64,000 nucleotides of DNA from Couchioplanes caeruleus (GTDB lineage Bacteria; Actinomycetota; Actinomycetes; Mycobacteriales; Micromonosporaceae): NCBI RefSeq assembly GCF_023499255.1, contig NZ_CP092183.1:6196501-6260500 (forward strand), in the 5' to 3' direction. The notes below the pieces were generated by a model that was not told the DNA's origin, made no database searches, and worked only from the letters and a program-made list of their open reading frames with translations. The position numbers and the translations under genes were made by a program. This document shows positions 15,334-24,460 of the stretch, piece by piece. Numbering within the stretch: position 1 is the stretch's first letter; each line of letters opens with the position of its first letter.

Positions 15334-18300
15334 TCAGAGCGTGCGCACCCGGATGTCGCGGAACTCCATGAGGTCGGTGTCGCTGTGGTTCTGCAGGCCG
15401 AGGAAGCCGGTGGCGAACTGCCGCTGGTCCGTCGGCGGGTCACCGTCGCGCGACGACTGCTTGCCGGGGGTGTTGTCGAACTCGTTGATCACCACGCCGT
15501 TGCGGACGATCGTGTAGTGCTGGCCGACGACCCGGATCTCGTAGTCGTTCCACACGTTCTTCGGCGTGGGCCGGGCGTCGGTCAGCGGTACGGGGTCGAA
15601 GTTGTAGATGGATCCGGTCTTCTGCGGCTCGCCCGTGTCACCGTCGTAGATCTGCACCTCGTGCCCGCAGTAGATCGCGACCCAGGCCTGTGAGGTGCGC
15701 GCCGACCCGACCGTGCCGCACGCCGGACGCTGCTCCACGGGCGTACGCGGGTCCGGGAAGCGGGTGAAGACGCCGCTGTTGGCGCGGGCGGTCCCCGGTG
15801 CGATGTCACGGAACTGCAGCTTGACCGAGAAGTCGCCGTACTGCTGCTTGGCGTACCAGAGCATGCCGAGCCCGCCGCCGGAGCGCAGCGAGCCGTCCGG
15901 CTGGATGGTGAACTGGCCCGACGGCGCCTGTTGCCAGTCCAGCAGGGACTCGGCGGTGCCGTCGAAGATCGGCTCGTAGCCCTTGTGCCCGGGCCGGCCC
16001 ACGTCCGAGGCGGCCGCCGCGCGGGTCAGCGTGCCGGCCTCGCGACCGGTGATGACGCCGTCGCGCTGCAGGGTGTTCGCCACCGTGGTGACGTGCCGGA
16101 CGAAGCTGTCGTGGTCGGGCCACGTGCTCTCGTCGTCGATCAGGTCGTTGATCGTGCAGCCGCCGCCGGCCGCCTTGTTCGGTACGCCGGTGTCGACGCC
16201 CTCGATCCACACGGTGGCGCGGTCGTCGGGCACCGCGCAGCCCACGGTGACGGTCGTCTGCGTCGTGGCCGTCTCGCCGTCGGCGTAGGTGACGGTCAGC
16301 TTCGCGGTGTACGTGCCGGTCCGGGCGTACACGTGCCGCGGATTCGCCTCGGTGGAGGTGCCGCCGTCGCCGAACTCCCACCGGTACGACACGCCGCCGG
16401 AGCGGGAGCCGGTGAACGCGATGGTCAGCGGCTTGTTCTGCACCGCCACGGACGACGCCGCCGGCGCGGGGGTCGCCGGACCGCCCTGGTACGTGATCCG
16501 GATGAGCTTCTGGTTGGGGTGCAGGCTGAAGAAGCCGCCGCCGTAGTCGAGCAGGTACAGGGCACCGTCCGGACCGAACTTCGCGTCCATCCAGCTCTGC
16601 AGCCGGGTGTCGCCGTTACCGCTCGGGATGATCGCCCGCAGCGACTCGCCGAACAGCGGCGGCGCCTGCCGCGGCACCCCGGCCGGGTCGACGGTGACGG
16701 CCACCCGGTTGGCGGCGTTCGACTCGTCGCCGATGAACCACTTGTCGTCCCAGTACGCCGGCCACGCCACGCCGCTCGCGGTGTTCACGAGCTCCCGGTG
16801 GTACGTCGGCCCGGACATGATCGCCTGGCCGCCGCCGCGCAGGTACGGCTGGGTGTAGACGGCGTCCGCGGCGTTGTACGTGGGCACCCCGCTGCCGTCC
16901 GCGCGGGCCGGGAACACCGGCCCGCCGCCGCCCGGCGAGTACCAGATCATGTTGTCGCGCGCGGGCGGGATGTCGGTCAGCCCGGTGTTGCGCGGCGAGG
17001 TGTTCTTCAGGTTGTCGCAGTCGTACCAGCCGGTGAGGACGGTCGCGTCGGTGTTGCTGCGGTCCCGGTAGGGCTGCCGGTTGCCCATGCAGTACGGCCA
17101 CCCCTGGTTTCCGGCCGAGGTGATGATCGTGGCGGTCTCGTACTTGGCCGGGCCCAGCTCCGGGCTCGGCGCCGAGGCGTCCGGGCCGACCCAGCCGGCC
17201 GTCAGCCACTTGTGCACGGGGTCGATCTGGAGCCGGGCGATGTTCCGCACGCCCATCACGTAGATCTCGGGACGCGCCTTCTCGGTGCCCGGCGGGAACA
17301 GGTTGCCCGCCGGGATCGTGTACGTGCCGTCGGCCTCCGGGTGGATCCGGATGATCTTGCCGGCGAGGTCGTTGGTGTTGCCCGACGTGCGGCGCGCGTC
17401 CTGGAACGAGACGCCCTTGTACTCGGCCGTCCAGTTGTTGCCCGAGTAGCCGCTCGAGCCCTCGGAGGAGTTGTTGTCGCCCGAGCCGACGTACAGGTTG
17501 CCCTTGTCGTCGAAGGCCATGCCACCGCCGGCGTGGCAGCAGCTGTGGATCTGCACCGGGAAGGACATCAGGTCCTTGCGGCTGGCCGGGTCGATCGTGC
17601 CGGTCGCGCGGTCGTACGTCAGCCGCGAGATCGTGCGCCGGCCGATGCGGTTCTCCCGGTCGATCGACTCGTGCGGCATCCAGTAGACGTAGAGCCAGCC
17701 GTTCTGCGCGAACGCCGGGTCGGGCACGATGCCGAGCAGGCCCTCCTCGTTCTTCACCAGCTCGGAGCCGCTGCCACGGTTGCCCATCACCGGCAGCGTG
17801 ATCAGCAGCTTCGGCTTCTTCGTGGCCGGGTCGTACGAGTGGATCGTGCCGCAGCCCAGCCCCACCTTCGGGTCGGCCCAGTCGACGATCGGCCCGCTCG
17901 GACAGGCCGCCTTGCCGACGTAGAAGACCGTGCCGTCACCGGCGATCGTGAGGCCGTGCGGCTCGCCGATCTGGTCCAGCTCACCGGTCTTGTTGGCCCC
18001 GGTCAGCCGCTCGACCTTGTAGTTGGCGGCGATCGTGGCCTGGCAGTCGCCCCGCTGGATGCCCGTGGTCCAGCGCAGCGCGCCGGTCAGGTGGCTGCGG
18101 AACGCGGTCTCGGCGTAGCTGCCCTCGGTGTGACCCATGCCGGTGTAGAAGGAGCGGCCGCCGTCATAGTCGCGGCACCAGGAAACCGGGTGGAACGGGC
18201 CGTTGCCGCCCGGGCCCGGGTCGTAGAAGCGCTCCTCGACCTGGGCGAGCGTGTGCACCGTGCCGACCGGGTTCGGGTCCCAGTTGGTCCAGCGGTCGGC

Positions 18301-19254
18301 CCGCTTGACCGTCATGGGCAGCGACTTCGTGGCCGGGTGCTGCCGGTCGAGCACGTCGACGACGGCCTCGTCGACCGCGGGCGGCTGGGGCGCGGTGGTG
18401 GCGCCGGTGAACAGCCGCAGGTCGGCGAGCTGGGTGAGCGGCTCACCGGAGTTCGCGGTGACGGTCAGCCGGTAGAGGGCGAACGCGGCCGGCGTGGCCA
18501 CGTCGAAGCGCCGGGTCTGGTAACGGTCGGTGAACGTCTGGCCGGTGCGCCGGTCCAGGTCCGTCCACGTCGTACCGTCGGCGGAGCCCTGCAGCGTCCA
18601 GTCCTTCGGATCGCGGCCGGACGAGTCGTTGGCCGAGGTGAGCGCGTACGCCGTGACGGTGGTGGGCTTGCTCAGCTCGTACGTGACCCAGCCGGTGGGC
18701 GTACGCGTGAGCCACTTGGTGTTCGCGTCGCCGTCGGTGAGCTTCTCCTTGGTCTCGTTCGGCGGGTTCTCGCCGCTGGCGGTCACCTTGGCGACGGGCT
18801 CGGCGACCGGGATGGCGCCGGCGGGCCGGGTGCCGATCAGCCCGGTGAACCACGTGGAGTCGAGCTGGGCGCGGGCGGCGTCGGCGACCGCGAGGAAACC
18901 GCCGCCGGCGCGGACGTACGCCTGCAGCGCACCCTCCTGCCCGCGGTTGAGCGTGATGCCGTCGGCGGACAGGAAGACCACCGCGCGGTACGGGGCCAGC
19001 CCGGCCGGCGTGAACACGGCCGGGTCGGTGGACTCGGTGACCGCGATGCCGTCGGCCGCGCCGAGGTCCTTGACGGTCTGGACGGCCCGGGCGACCGGGT
19101 CCTGCTGCTGGGCCGCCGGCCCGTGGAACACCAGCACCGGCAGTGCGGGCGCGGGTGCGGCCACGGCGGCCGGGGCGGCGGACGCCACCACGGTGGGTGT
19201 GCTCACGAGCAGGGCCGTCACCGCCGTGACGGCGAGACCGATTCGGTGTCTCAT
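15334..19254 (-). CDS. Secreted ThuA / sugar dehydrogenase / PKD / DUF1080 multidomain protein
   Basis: A 1306-residue exported protein, signal peptide 1-30. Domains in order: the ThuA N-terminal half (38-150), an inserted discoidin-like F5/8 C domain (152-285), the ThuA C-terminal half (300-404, HPATKSLP to YTGMGHTEG), a glucose/sorbosone (PQQ-type) dehydrogenase propeller (about 410-920), PKD (about 924-1006), the CTINDLI module (about 1007-1091) and DUF1080 (about 1092-1306). The propeller should oxidise a sugar while the other domains bind carbohydrate. ATG 19254 overlaps the multicopper-oxidase stop (ATGA) and AAGGGGGA precedes it. The cofactor and substrate are inferred from the family. 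Confidence 0.85.
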   Translation of the reverse strand: MRHRIGLAVTAVTALLVSTPTVVASAAPAAVAAPAPALPVLVFHGPAAQQQDPVARAVQTVKDLGAADGIAVTESTDPAVFTPAGLAPYRAVVFLSADGITLNRGQEGALQAYVRAGGGFLAVADAARAQLDSTWFTGLIGTRPAGAIPVAEPVAKVTASGENPPNETKEKLTDGDANTKWLTRTPTGWVTYELSKPTTVTAYALTSANDSSGRDPKDWTLQGSADGTTWTDLDRRTGQTFTDRYQTRRFDVATPAAFALYRLTVTANSGEPLTQLADLRLFTGATTAPQPPAVDEAVVDVLDRQHPATKSLPMTVKRADRWTNWDPNPVGTVHTLAQVEERFYDPGPGGNGPFHPVSWCRDYDGGRSFYTGMGHTEGSYAETAFRSHLTGALRWTTGIQRGDCQATIAANYKVERLTGANKTGELDQIGEPHGLTIAGDGTVFYVGKAACPSGPIVDWADPKVGLGCGTIHSYDPATKKPKLLITLPVMGNRGSGSELVKNEEGLLGIVPDPAFAQNGWLYVYWMPHESIDRENRIGRRTISRLTYDRATGTIDPASRKDLMSFPVQIHSCCHAGGGMAFDDKGNLYVGSGDNNSSEGSSGYSGNNWTAEYKGVSFQDARRTSGNTNDLAGKIIRIHPEADGTYTIPAGNLFPPGTEKARPEIYVMGVRNIARLQIDPVHKWLTAGWVGPDASAPSPELGPAKYETATIITSAGNQGWPYCMGNRQPYRDRSNTDATVLTGWYDCDNLKNTSPRNTGLTDIPPARDNMIWYSPGGGGPVFPARADGSGVPTYNAADAVYTQPYLRGGGQAIMSGPTYHRELVNTASGVAWPAYWDDKWFIGDESNAANRVAVTVDPAGVPRQAPPLFGESLRAIIPSGNGDTRLQSWMDAKFGPDGALYLLDYGGGFFSLHPNQKLIRITYQGGPATPAPAASSVAVQNKPLTIAFTGSRSGGVSYRWEFGDGGTSTEANPRHVYARTGTYTAKLTVTYADGETATTQTTVTVGCAVPDDRATVWIEGVDTGVPNKAAGGGCTINDLIDDESTWPDHDSFVRHVTTVANTLQRDGVITGREAGTLTRAAAASDVGRPGHKGYEPIFDGTAESLLDWQQAPSGQFTIQPDGSLRSGGGLGMLWYAKQQYGDFSVKLQFRDIAPGTARANSGVFTRFPDPRTPVEQRPACGTVGSARTSQAWVAIYCGHEVQIYDGDTGEPQKTGSIYNFDPVPLTDARPTPKNVWNDYEIRVVGQHYTIVRNGVVINEFDNTPGKQSSRDGDPPTDQRQFATGFLGLQNHSDTDLMEFRDIRVRTL

Positions 19255-20252
19255 CCCATGTCCCCCTTGTGCACGTGGCCCTGGAAACGGTGGATGGCCT
19301 CCTCGGCGCCGGGCGGCATGCTGCCGTCGGCGTTGCGGACGAGGAAGATGCCGGCCATTCCGCCGTCGGAATGGAATTGCACGTGGCAGTGGTACATCCA
19401 GGCGCCGGGTCCGACGCCCTCCCCGGCGAGCACCTGGAAACCGAAGGAACTGCCCGGGTTCAGGTCCTTGTTGTCGATGACCAGGCTCGGGTCGGCCGGC
19501 CCCTCGAGCATTCCGGTGCGGTTGTCGGCCCATCGGTGCGCGTGCAGATGGAACGTGTGGAAGGTGCCGCCGTGGCCGATAGCGATCCATTCCACGCGCT
19601 GGCCGAGATTCGCCTCGAACATCGGGGTGTCCGGCGCCATCCGATTGTTGATCATCATGTCGTTGAACACGACGACGAACTGTTTCTCCGGCAGCAGGTC
19701 ACCGCGGCGGCGCACGATCAGCGCGCCGTACAGCCCCTTGGCGACGCCGCCGGTGCCGTGGTCGGTGCCCATGGCGTGGTCGTGGTAGTGCCAGTAACCC
19801 GCGCTGCCCGGCAGGAAGCGCCGGCCCTCGGTGGCCACCATCTCCCGCGAGCGCCACACGTACGTACGGGTCTCACCGGGGTTGTTGAAGGACGCGTTGA
19901 GCGGGCTGCCGTCGGAGTCGACGCTGTAGTCGACGCCGTGCGGATGGATCGACAGCCGCTGGTCCGTACGGTTGACCAGGGTGACCTCGAGGGTGTCCCC
20001 CTCCCACATCTCCAGGATCGGCCCCGGGACGCTCGCCTGCCCGGGTGCCGGCCCGTAGCCGAAGAGCCCGCCCGGCAGTGCCTCCGCGTAGATGGTCACC
20101 TTCCGCGTGACCCCCGAGGCAGCGTTCGCGGGGCGGTCCGTCAGCGACGCGCCCGCGACGACGGCCGGGACCGCGACCCCCAGGGCGCCGGCGGCCATCA
20201 GGGAACGCCGCGACAGCGCCCTCCGGGCAGCACCGACAACGTTGTCGTCCAT
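19251..20252 (-). CDS. Tat-exported two-domain multicopper oxidase (small laccase type)
   Basis: A 333-residue oxidase coupling one-electron substrate oxidation to O2 reduction. A twin-arginine signal (SRRSLMAAGALGV, 14-26) leads the folded, copper-loaded enzyme out. Copper ligands are all present: His103/His105 in HPHG, His155/157/159 in HYHDH, His232/235/237 in HTFHLH, and the type-1 site His288-Cys289-His290, His294 and Met299. The two-cupredoxin length matches small laccases, which act as trimers. GGAG lies 7 bases before ATG 20252. It is the first gene of the operon running down to 12812. Confidence 0.88.
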   Translation of the reverse strand: MDDNVVGAARRALSRRSLMAAGALGVAVPAVVAGASLTDRPANAASGVTRKVTIYAEALPGGLFGYGPAPGQASVPGPILEMWEGDTLEVTLVNRTDQRLSIHPHGVDYSVDSDGSPLNASFNNPGETRTYVWRSREMVATEGRRFLPGSAGYWHYHDHAMGTDHGTGGVAKGLYGALIVRRRGDLLPEKQFVVVFNDMMINNRMAPDTPMFEANLGQRVEWIAIGHGGTFHTFHLHAHRWADNRTGMLEGPADPSLVIDNKDLNPGSSFGFQVLAGEGVGPGAWMYHCHVQFHSDGGMAGIFLVRNADGSMPPGAEEAIHRFQGHVHKGDMG

Positions 20253-20502
20253 GCGATCTCCATCCCGATCGGCACAGAAAAAGGAGGAGCAGCCGCGCCC
20301 AGCGCAGGACCGCGGCGGCGCAATCCGCCACATCGTTCGGTCGACGGATACCGCGACTTTCGTCGGATGAGAGCAACCTATGCAGTCCATCGACAGAAGT
20401 AAAGGTATCGATGTCTAAAGTGATCACCCGGGACAAGGCGCACTGACCGTGTTACGTGGACATTTCGCAGCTCACCGCGCCGCCGCGGGGGCCGGCCACC
20501 CG

Positions 20503-23500
20503 TTAAAGGTCTGATGCTTGGAGAAGCCGGGCGCGGACCTGATCCAGCAGGGCCTGCCGGGTGAAGGGCTTCTCGATGATGACGACGCCCTCGGGCAGCG
20601 TCCCGTTCTCGGTGAGCACCGGCTGGGCGTAGCCCGACATGTAGAGCACGGCGAGGTCCGGGCGGATCCGCTGCACCCGGGCGGCCACCTCGTTGCCCAT
20701 CATCACCGGCATCATGACGTCGGTCAGCAGCAGGTGGATCGGCCCCTGGTGGTCCTCGGCGAGGCGCAGCGCCGCGGCGCCCCCGGAGGCGGCCAGCACC
20801 CGGTATCCGGCCCGGCTCAGTGCGCGGCCGGTCGCCTCCCGCAGCGCGTCCTCGTCCTCGACCAGCAGGATGGTCTCCTGGGGCGTCCCCGGGCTCGGGG
20901 CGGCCTCGCTCGCCTCGGCCTCCTCGGGCACCGGTACGGCGGCATCCGTGGCCGGCAGCACGAGCGTGACCGTGGTGCCGATGCCCGGCTCCGAGTGCAG
21001 GCGGACGTGCCCGCCCGCCGACGCCGCGATGCCGTACACGGTGGCCAGGCCGAGCCCCGTCCCCGCGCCCTGGGGCTTGGTCGTGAAGAACGGCTCGAAG
21101 GCGCGCTCGGTGACCTCCGGCGGCATGCCCACGCCGGTGTCGCTGACCCGGACGCGCACGTACCGGCCGGCGGGGACGTCCGGGCACTCGGCGACGTCGT
21201 CCTCGTCGAGATGGGTGTTGCCGGTGTCGATCGACAGCGTGCCGCCCGCGGGCATCGCGTCGCGGGCGTTCACGGCGAGGTTGACCAGCACCTGCTCGAT
21301 CTGGCCCGGGTCCGCGCACACCGGCCACAGGTCGCGGTCGAGGTGGGTGATGAGGTGGATGTGCTCGCCGAGGGTACGGCGCAGCAGCTGGTCCACGTCG
21401 CCGACGACGTGGTTCACGCTGAGCACCTGCGCCTGGGTGATCTCCCGGCGGCCGAAGGCGAGCAGCTGCTTGGTCAGCCGGGTGGCGCGCTCGGTGGCCC
21501 GGCCGATCTGCGTCAGGTCCTTGCGTGCGGCGGCCAGGTCCGCGGGATCGGGCTGCGCCTCCGCCAGCGTCTCGGTGAGCAGCTCGGTGTAGCTCGCGAT
21601 GACGGCCAGGATGTTGTTGAAGTCGTGCGCCACGCCGCCGGCCAGCTGCCCGAGGCTCTCCAGCCGGCGGGTGTGCTGCAGCCGGCGGTCCACGGCGTCG
21701 CGCTCCGTCTGGGCGGCGAGCCGCTCCCGCTCGGCCTGCTCCTGGACCCGCACGGTGACGTCCCGTACCGATGCCGAGACGATCAAACCTTGATCGGTGC
21801 GCAGCGCGGACAGGCTGATCTCGACGGGGAATTCATCGCCGTCCTTGCGCACGGCCTTCAGGGCCATACCGGCGGCCATGGGGCGCCGCTGCGGGTCGGC
21901 GAAGTAGTCGTCACGCAGGTGCGAGTGCCTCGGCCGGACGCCGGCCGGCACCAGCACCTCGATCGACTGCCCGAGCAGCTCCTCGCGCCGGTACCCGAAC
22001 ATCCGCTCCGCCTCGGCGTTGAGCAGCACGATGCGGCCGTCCTCGCCCACGCCGAGGATCGCATCCGGGGCGCCCTCGAGCAGTTCGCGGAACATGGCCT
22101 CGGCACGCTGCCGTTGTCCGATGTCCCGGGCCACGCACGCGATCCCGACGGGCCGCCCGGCGGCGTCGGTGATCGGCGACGAGGTGAACGAGACCGGGAC
22201 CGTACTGCCGTCCTTGCGGCGGCCCTGCACCTCGAGCTGGTCCACCCGCTCGCCGCGGGTCACCCGGGCCAGCACGTCGGCCGCCACGCCCTCCTCGCCG
22301 GGAGCGAACAGCAGGGCGCTGGGCCGGCCGAGCACCTCCGCGGTCTCGTACCCGAACACCCGGCGTGCCCCGGTGTTCCAGCTGGCGATGGTGCCGTCCA
22401 TGGCCTTGCTGATGATCGCGTCGTCGGACGCCTCGACGATCACCGCCAGCCGCTCGCGCTCGGCCAGCACGTCCGCCCGGTCAGCGAGCGCCGCCGCCTG
22501 ACCGGCCAGCTTCGAGACGAGCGCCATGTCGTCGTCGGTGAACAGCGTGCGGTGCCGATGGAGCAACAGCAACGCCCCGCCCGGGCCCGCGAGCGCGGTG
22601 GCGCAGACGTAGCGGGTACGGGTCACCCGAGCCATGTCGACGGCGATCCGCGGCGGATCGCTCCAGCCCGCGAGCGCGTCGACCATGCCGGTCCGTGCCA
22701 GCAGCAGCCGCAGGTCCTCCTCGCCGTAGGGCTCCCCGGCCGGCGCGGCGGCGGGGTCACAGACCGGTTTCACCGTGCCGTCCGGCTCGCGGACCAGCAC
22801 CATGACCCCGTCGAGGCCGAGCGACTCCCGGGCGGCACGGCAGTACTCGCGCCAGATCCACTCGGCGGTCCCGCCGGCCGGGGCGGCGAGCATCCGCCGG
22901 ATCAGGGCGTACGCGGCCCCCCAGGACCACACGCGGCGCAGGTAGCGGGGCGGCAGGAACGCCAGGAAGTACATCATCGCGGAGATGACGGCGACCACCA
23001 GCGCCACCTGGAACACGGCCTGGCCCTCGCGGGCGGTCATGATCACCACACCGAACAGGCCCGTGCCGATCGCGGCGCACGCGAGCCGCATCCGGGCCGC
23101 GCCCCCGCGGCGACGCGCCTCGGCGGCGAGCAGCACGGCCGCGGCCGCCTCCACCACGAAGGCCGCCGCGGCGATCGACAGGCCGAAGCGGCTGGGCAGC
23201 GGCACCTTCAGCGTCACCAGGAGCACCGCGCTCGCCGCCCAGGCCGCGGCTGCGCCGTACAGGCTCCAGCGCGGGACCACGCGTACGCGGCTCACGAGGC
23301 GCAACGACAGGAACGGCTGAGCCAGCACCACCGCGGCGACCAGGCCGCGCACCACGTCCGGCGGCTCGGCGACAAGGCGGATCGCGCTGAGGGCGAAGTA
23401 ACTCGCGACCGAGGCGAAGATCAGCATGACGTCACGCAGCAGGGGATCCGGCCGGCGCAGGTAGGTGCCGGACACCCAGAAGAAGATCATCGCGTACAGC

Positions 23501-23523
23501 GCGGTGACCGCCAGTGTCGCCAT
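20503..23523 (-). CDS. Hybrid sensor histidine kinase (7TM-GAF-PAS-PAS-HK-REC)
   Basis: A 1006-residue membrane kinase. About seven hydrophobic helices (1-205) precede a GAF-like domain (about 230-390), two PAS domains (about 395-640), HisKA with the acceptor His in GGVAHDFNNILAV, an HATPase domain (VNLAVNARDAMP; DTGVGMPPEV; GTGLGLATV) and a C-terminal receiver with the phospho-Asp in LLLTDVMMPVM. ATG 23523 follows a G-rich GGGGGGCGG. It is divergent from the RsbW/STAS pair, so the two may form one signalling unit. Confidence 0.88.
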   Translation of the reverse strand: MATLAVTALYAMIFFWVSGTYLRRPDPLLRDVMLIFASVASYFALSAIRLVAEPPDVVRGLVAAVVLAQPFLSLRLVSRVRVVPRWSLYGAAAAWAASAVLLVTLKVPLPSRFGLSIAAAAFVVEAAAAVLLAAEARRRGGAARMRLACAAIGTGLFGVVIMTAREGQAVFQVALVVAVISAMMYFLAFLPPRYLRRVWSWGAAYALIRRMLAAPAGGTAEWIWREYCRAARESLGLDGVMVLVREPDGTVKPVCDPAAAPAGEPYGEEDLRLLLARTGMVDALAGWSDPPRIAVDMARVTRTRYVCATALAGPGGALLLLHRHRTLFTDDDMALVSKLAGQAAALADRADVLAERERLAVIVEASDDAIISKAMDGTIASWNTGARRVFGYETAEVLGRPSALLFAPGEEGVAADVLARVTRGERVDQLEVQGRRKDGSTVPVSFTSSPITDAAGRPVGIACVARDIGQRQRAEAMFRELLEGAPDAILGVGEDGRIVLLNAEAERMFGYRREELLGQSIEVLVPAGVRPRHSHLRDDYFADPQRRPMAAGMALKAVRKDGDEFPVEISLSALRTDQGLIVSASVRDVTVRVQEQAERERLAAQTERDAVDRRLQHTRRLESLGQLAGGVAHDFNNILAVIASYTELLTETLAEAQPDPADLAAARKDLTQIGRATERATRLTKQLLAFGRREITQAQVLSVNHVVGDVDQLLRRTLGEHIHLITHLDRDLWPVCADPGQIEQVLVNLAVNARDAMPAGGTLSIDTGNTHLDEDDVAECPDVPAGRYVRVRVSDTGVGMPPEVTERAFEPFFTTKPQGAGTGLGLATVYGIAASAGGHVRLHSEPGIGTTVTLVLPATDAAVPVPEEAEASEAAPSPGTPQETILLVEDEDALREATGRALSRAGYRVLAASGGAAALRLAEDHQGPIHLLLTDVMMPVMMGNEVAARVQRIRPDLAVLYMSGYAQPVLTENGTLPEGVVIIEKPFTRQALLDQVRARLLQASDL

Positions 23524-23704
23524 CCGCCCCCCATATGCCAGATTCAAGCTGATTATTGTCCTTTTGTTCCCCCCGGATCGGCCGACTACACGGATGCATC
23601 GTGGACGGGCGAGAATGGCACCCGGTGCCCGGGTTTGCGGGCCGGTGCGGCTCGGGTACCACAGGCACCGCACTACCGGCGGCGGGGAGAAAGACCGACG
23701 GATC

Positions 23705-24115
23705 ATGAGCGCTTTGACGGCCCGTTTCGACGTGCCCCTGGGCAGGAACGCGCCCCGGGCCGCACGCCACGCGGCGACCGCGGTCCTGGCGGGCTGGGGT
23801 TACCGGGACGACCTCTGGCTGGACACGGCGGCCGTGGTGATCAGCGAGCTGGTCACCAACGCCGTCAACCACGGCGGCGGCTGCGTGGAGGTACGCATCG
23901 AGTCGCACGACGAACGCGTCACCGTGCTCGTCGCCGACGGCTCGTCGGTGGTCCCGCGCCGGCGCGAGCCCGACGAGCGCGGCGGGCGCGGGATCGCCCT
24001 GATCGAGGCCATGGCCGTGTGCTGGGGCGTCCGCGACCACCAGGGCGGCAAGCAGGTCTGGGCCGACCTCGCCCCGTGCCCCGTGCACGAGCAGCCGACG
24101 GGATCGCAGCGATGA
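23705..24115 (+). CDS. RsbW-like anti-sigma factor / serine kinase
   Basis: A 136-residue GHKL ATPase-fold protein of the SpoIIAB/RsbW type. The ATP N box is ISELVTNAVNHG (about 48-59) and the G1 region DGSSV, with GGRGIALIEAM later. Such proteins sequester a sigma factor and phosphorylate a STAS antagonist. The stop overlaps the next start by four bases (ATGA), and the next gene is exactly such an antagonist. No sigma gene is adjacent. Confidence 0.82.
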   Translation: MSALTARFDVPLGRNAPRAARHAATAVLAGWGYRDDLWLDTAAVVISELVTNAVNHGGGCVEVRIESHDERVTVLVADGSSVVPRRREPDERGGRGIALIEAMAVCWGVRDHQGGKQVWADLAPCPVHEQPTGSQR

Positions 24116-24390
24116 GCGCCGTCCAGGTCGAGGTGACCGGCGAGCTCGACCTCGCCACCGCGCCCGCCCTGCTCGAGCAGGTCCGCACGACGCTCGCCGG
24201 GCGGCCCGACGCGATCGTGCTGGACCTGACCGGCGTGACGTTCTGCGACTCCTCCGGGATCAACGCGCTGGTGGACGCCCACACCCTCGCGGGCGCCGGC
24301 GGGACGACGCTGCGGGTCACCAACCCGCAACGGATCACCCGGCGCGCCCTGGAGATCACCGGCGTCCTGCCGCTGCTCACCGGCGCGTGA
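24112..24390 (+). CDS. STAS-domain anti-anti-sigma factor
   Basis: A 92-residue STAS protein (SpoIIAA/RsbV type). The phospho-acceptor region is VTFCDSSGINALVD, with Ser in the DSSG motif at about residues 46-48. It should bind the neighbouring kinase when unphosphorylated and release its sigma factor. It is translationally coupled to that kinase (ATGA). The 92-residue size is that of a single bare STAS domain. Confidence 0.85.
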   Translation: MSAVQVEVTGELDLATAPALLEQVRTTLAGRPDAIVLDLTGVTFCDSSGINALVDAHTLAGAGGTTLRVTNPQRITRRALEITGVLPLLTGA

Positions 24391-24400
24391 CCGGTCGCCC

Positions 24401-24423
24401 CTGCCCGCGCCGCCGCCGGGCAG
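24401..24423. terminator. Convergent hairpin terminator
   Basis: Perfect 7-bp arms (CTGCCCG/CGGGCAG) flank a 9-base loop between the STAS gene and the convergent permease gene. It could serve both strands. Confidence 0.5.
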
Positions 24424-24460
24424 TCTCACCGCTCGGCCGGGCCCGTCCCGCGCGTGACGG

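Noticed and set aside
20400..20502. Short minus-strand frame beginning GTGATCACTTTAGAC as a separate gene upstream of the multicopper oxidase
   Set aside because: The frame runs into the oxidase in a wrong frame, with no clear ribosome site and composition that turns into Arg-rich shadow.
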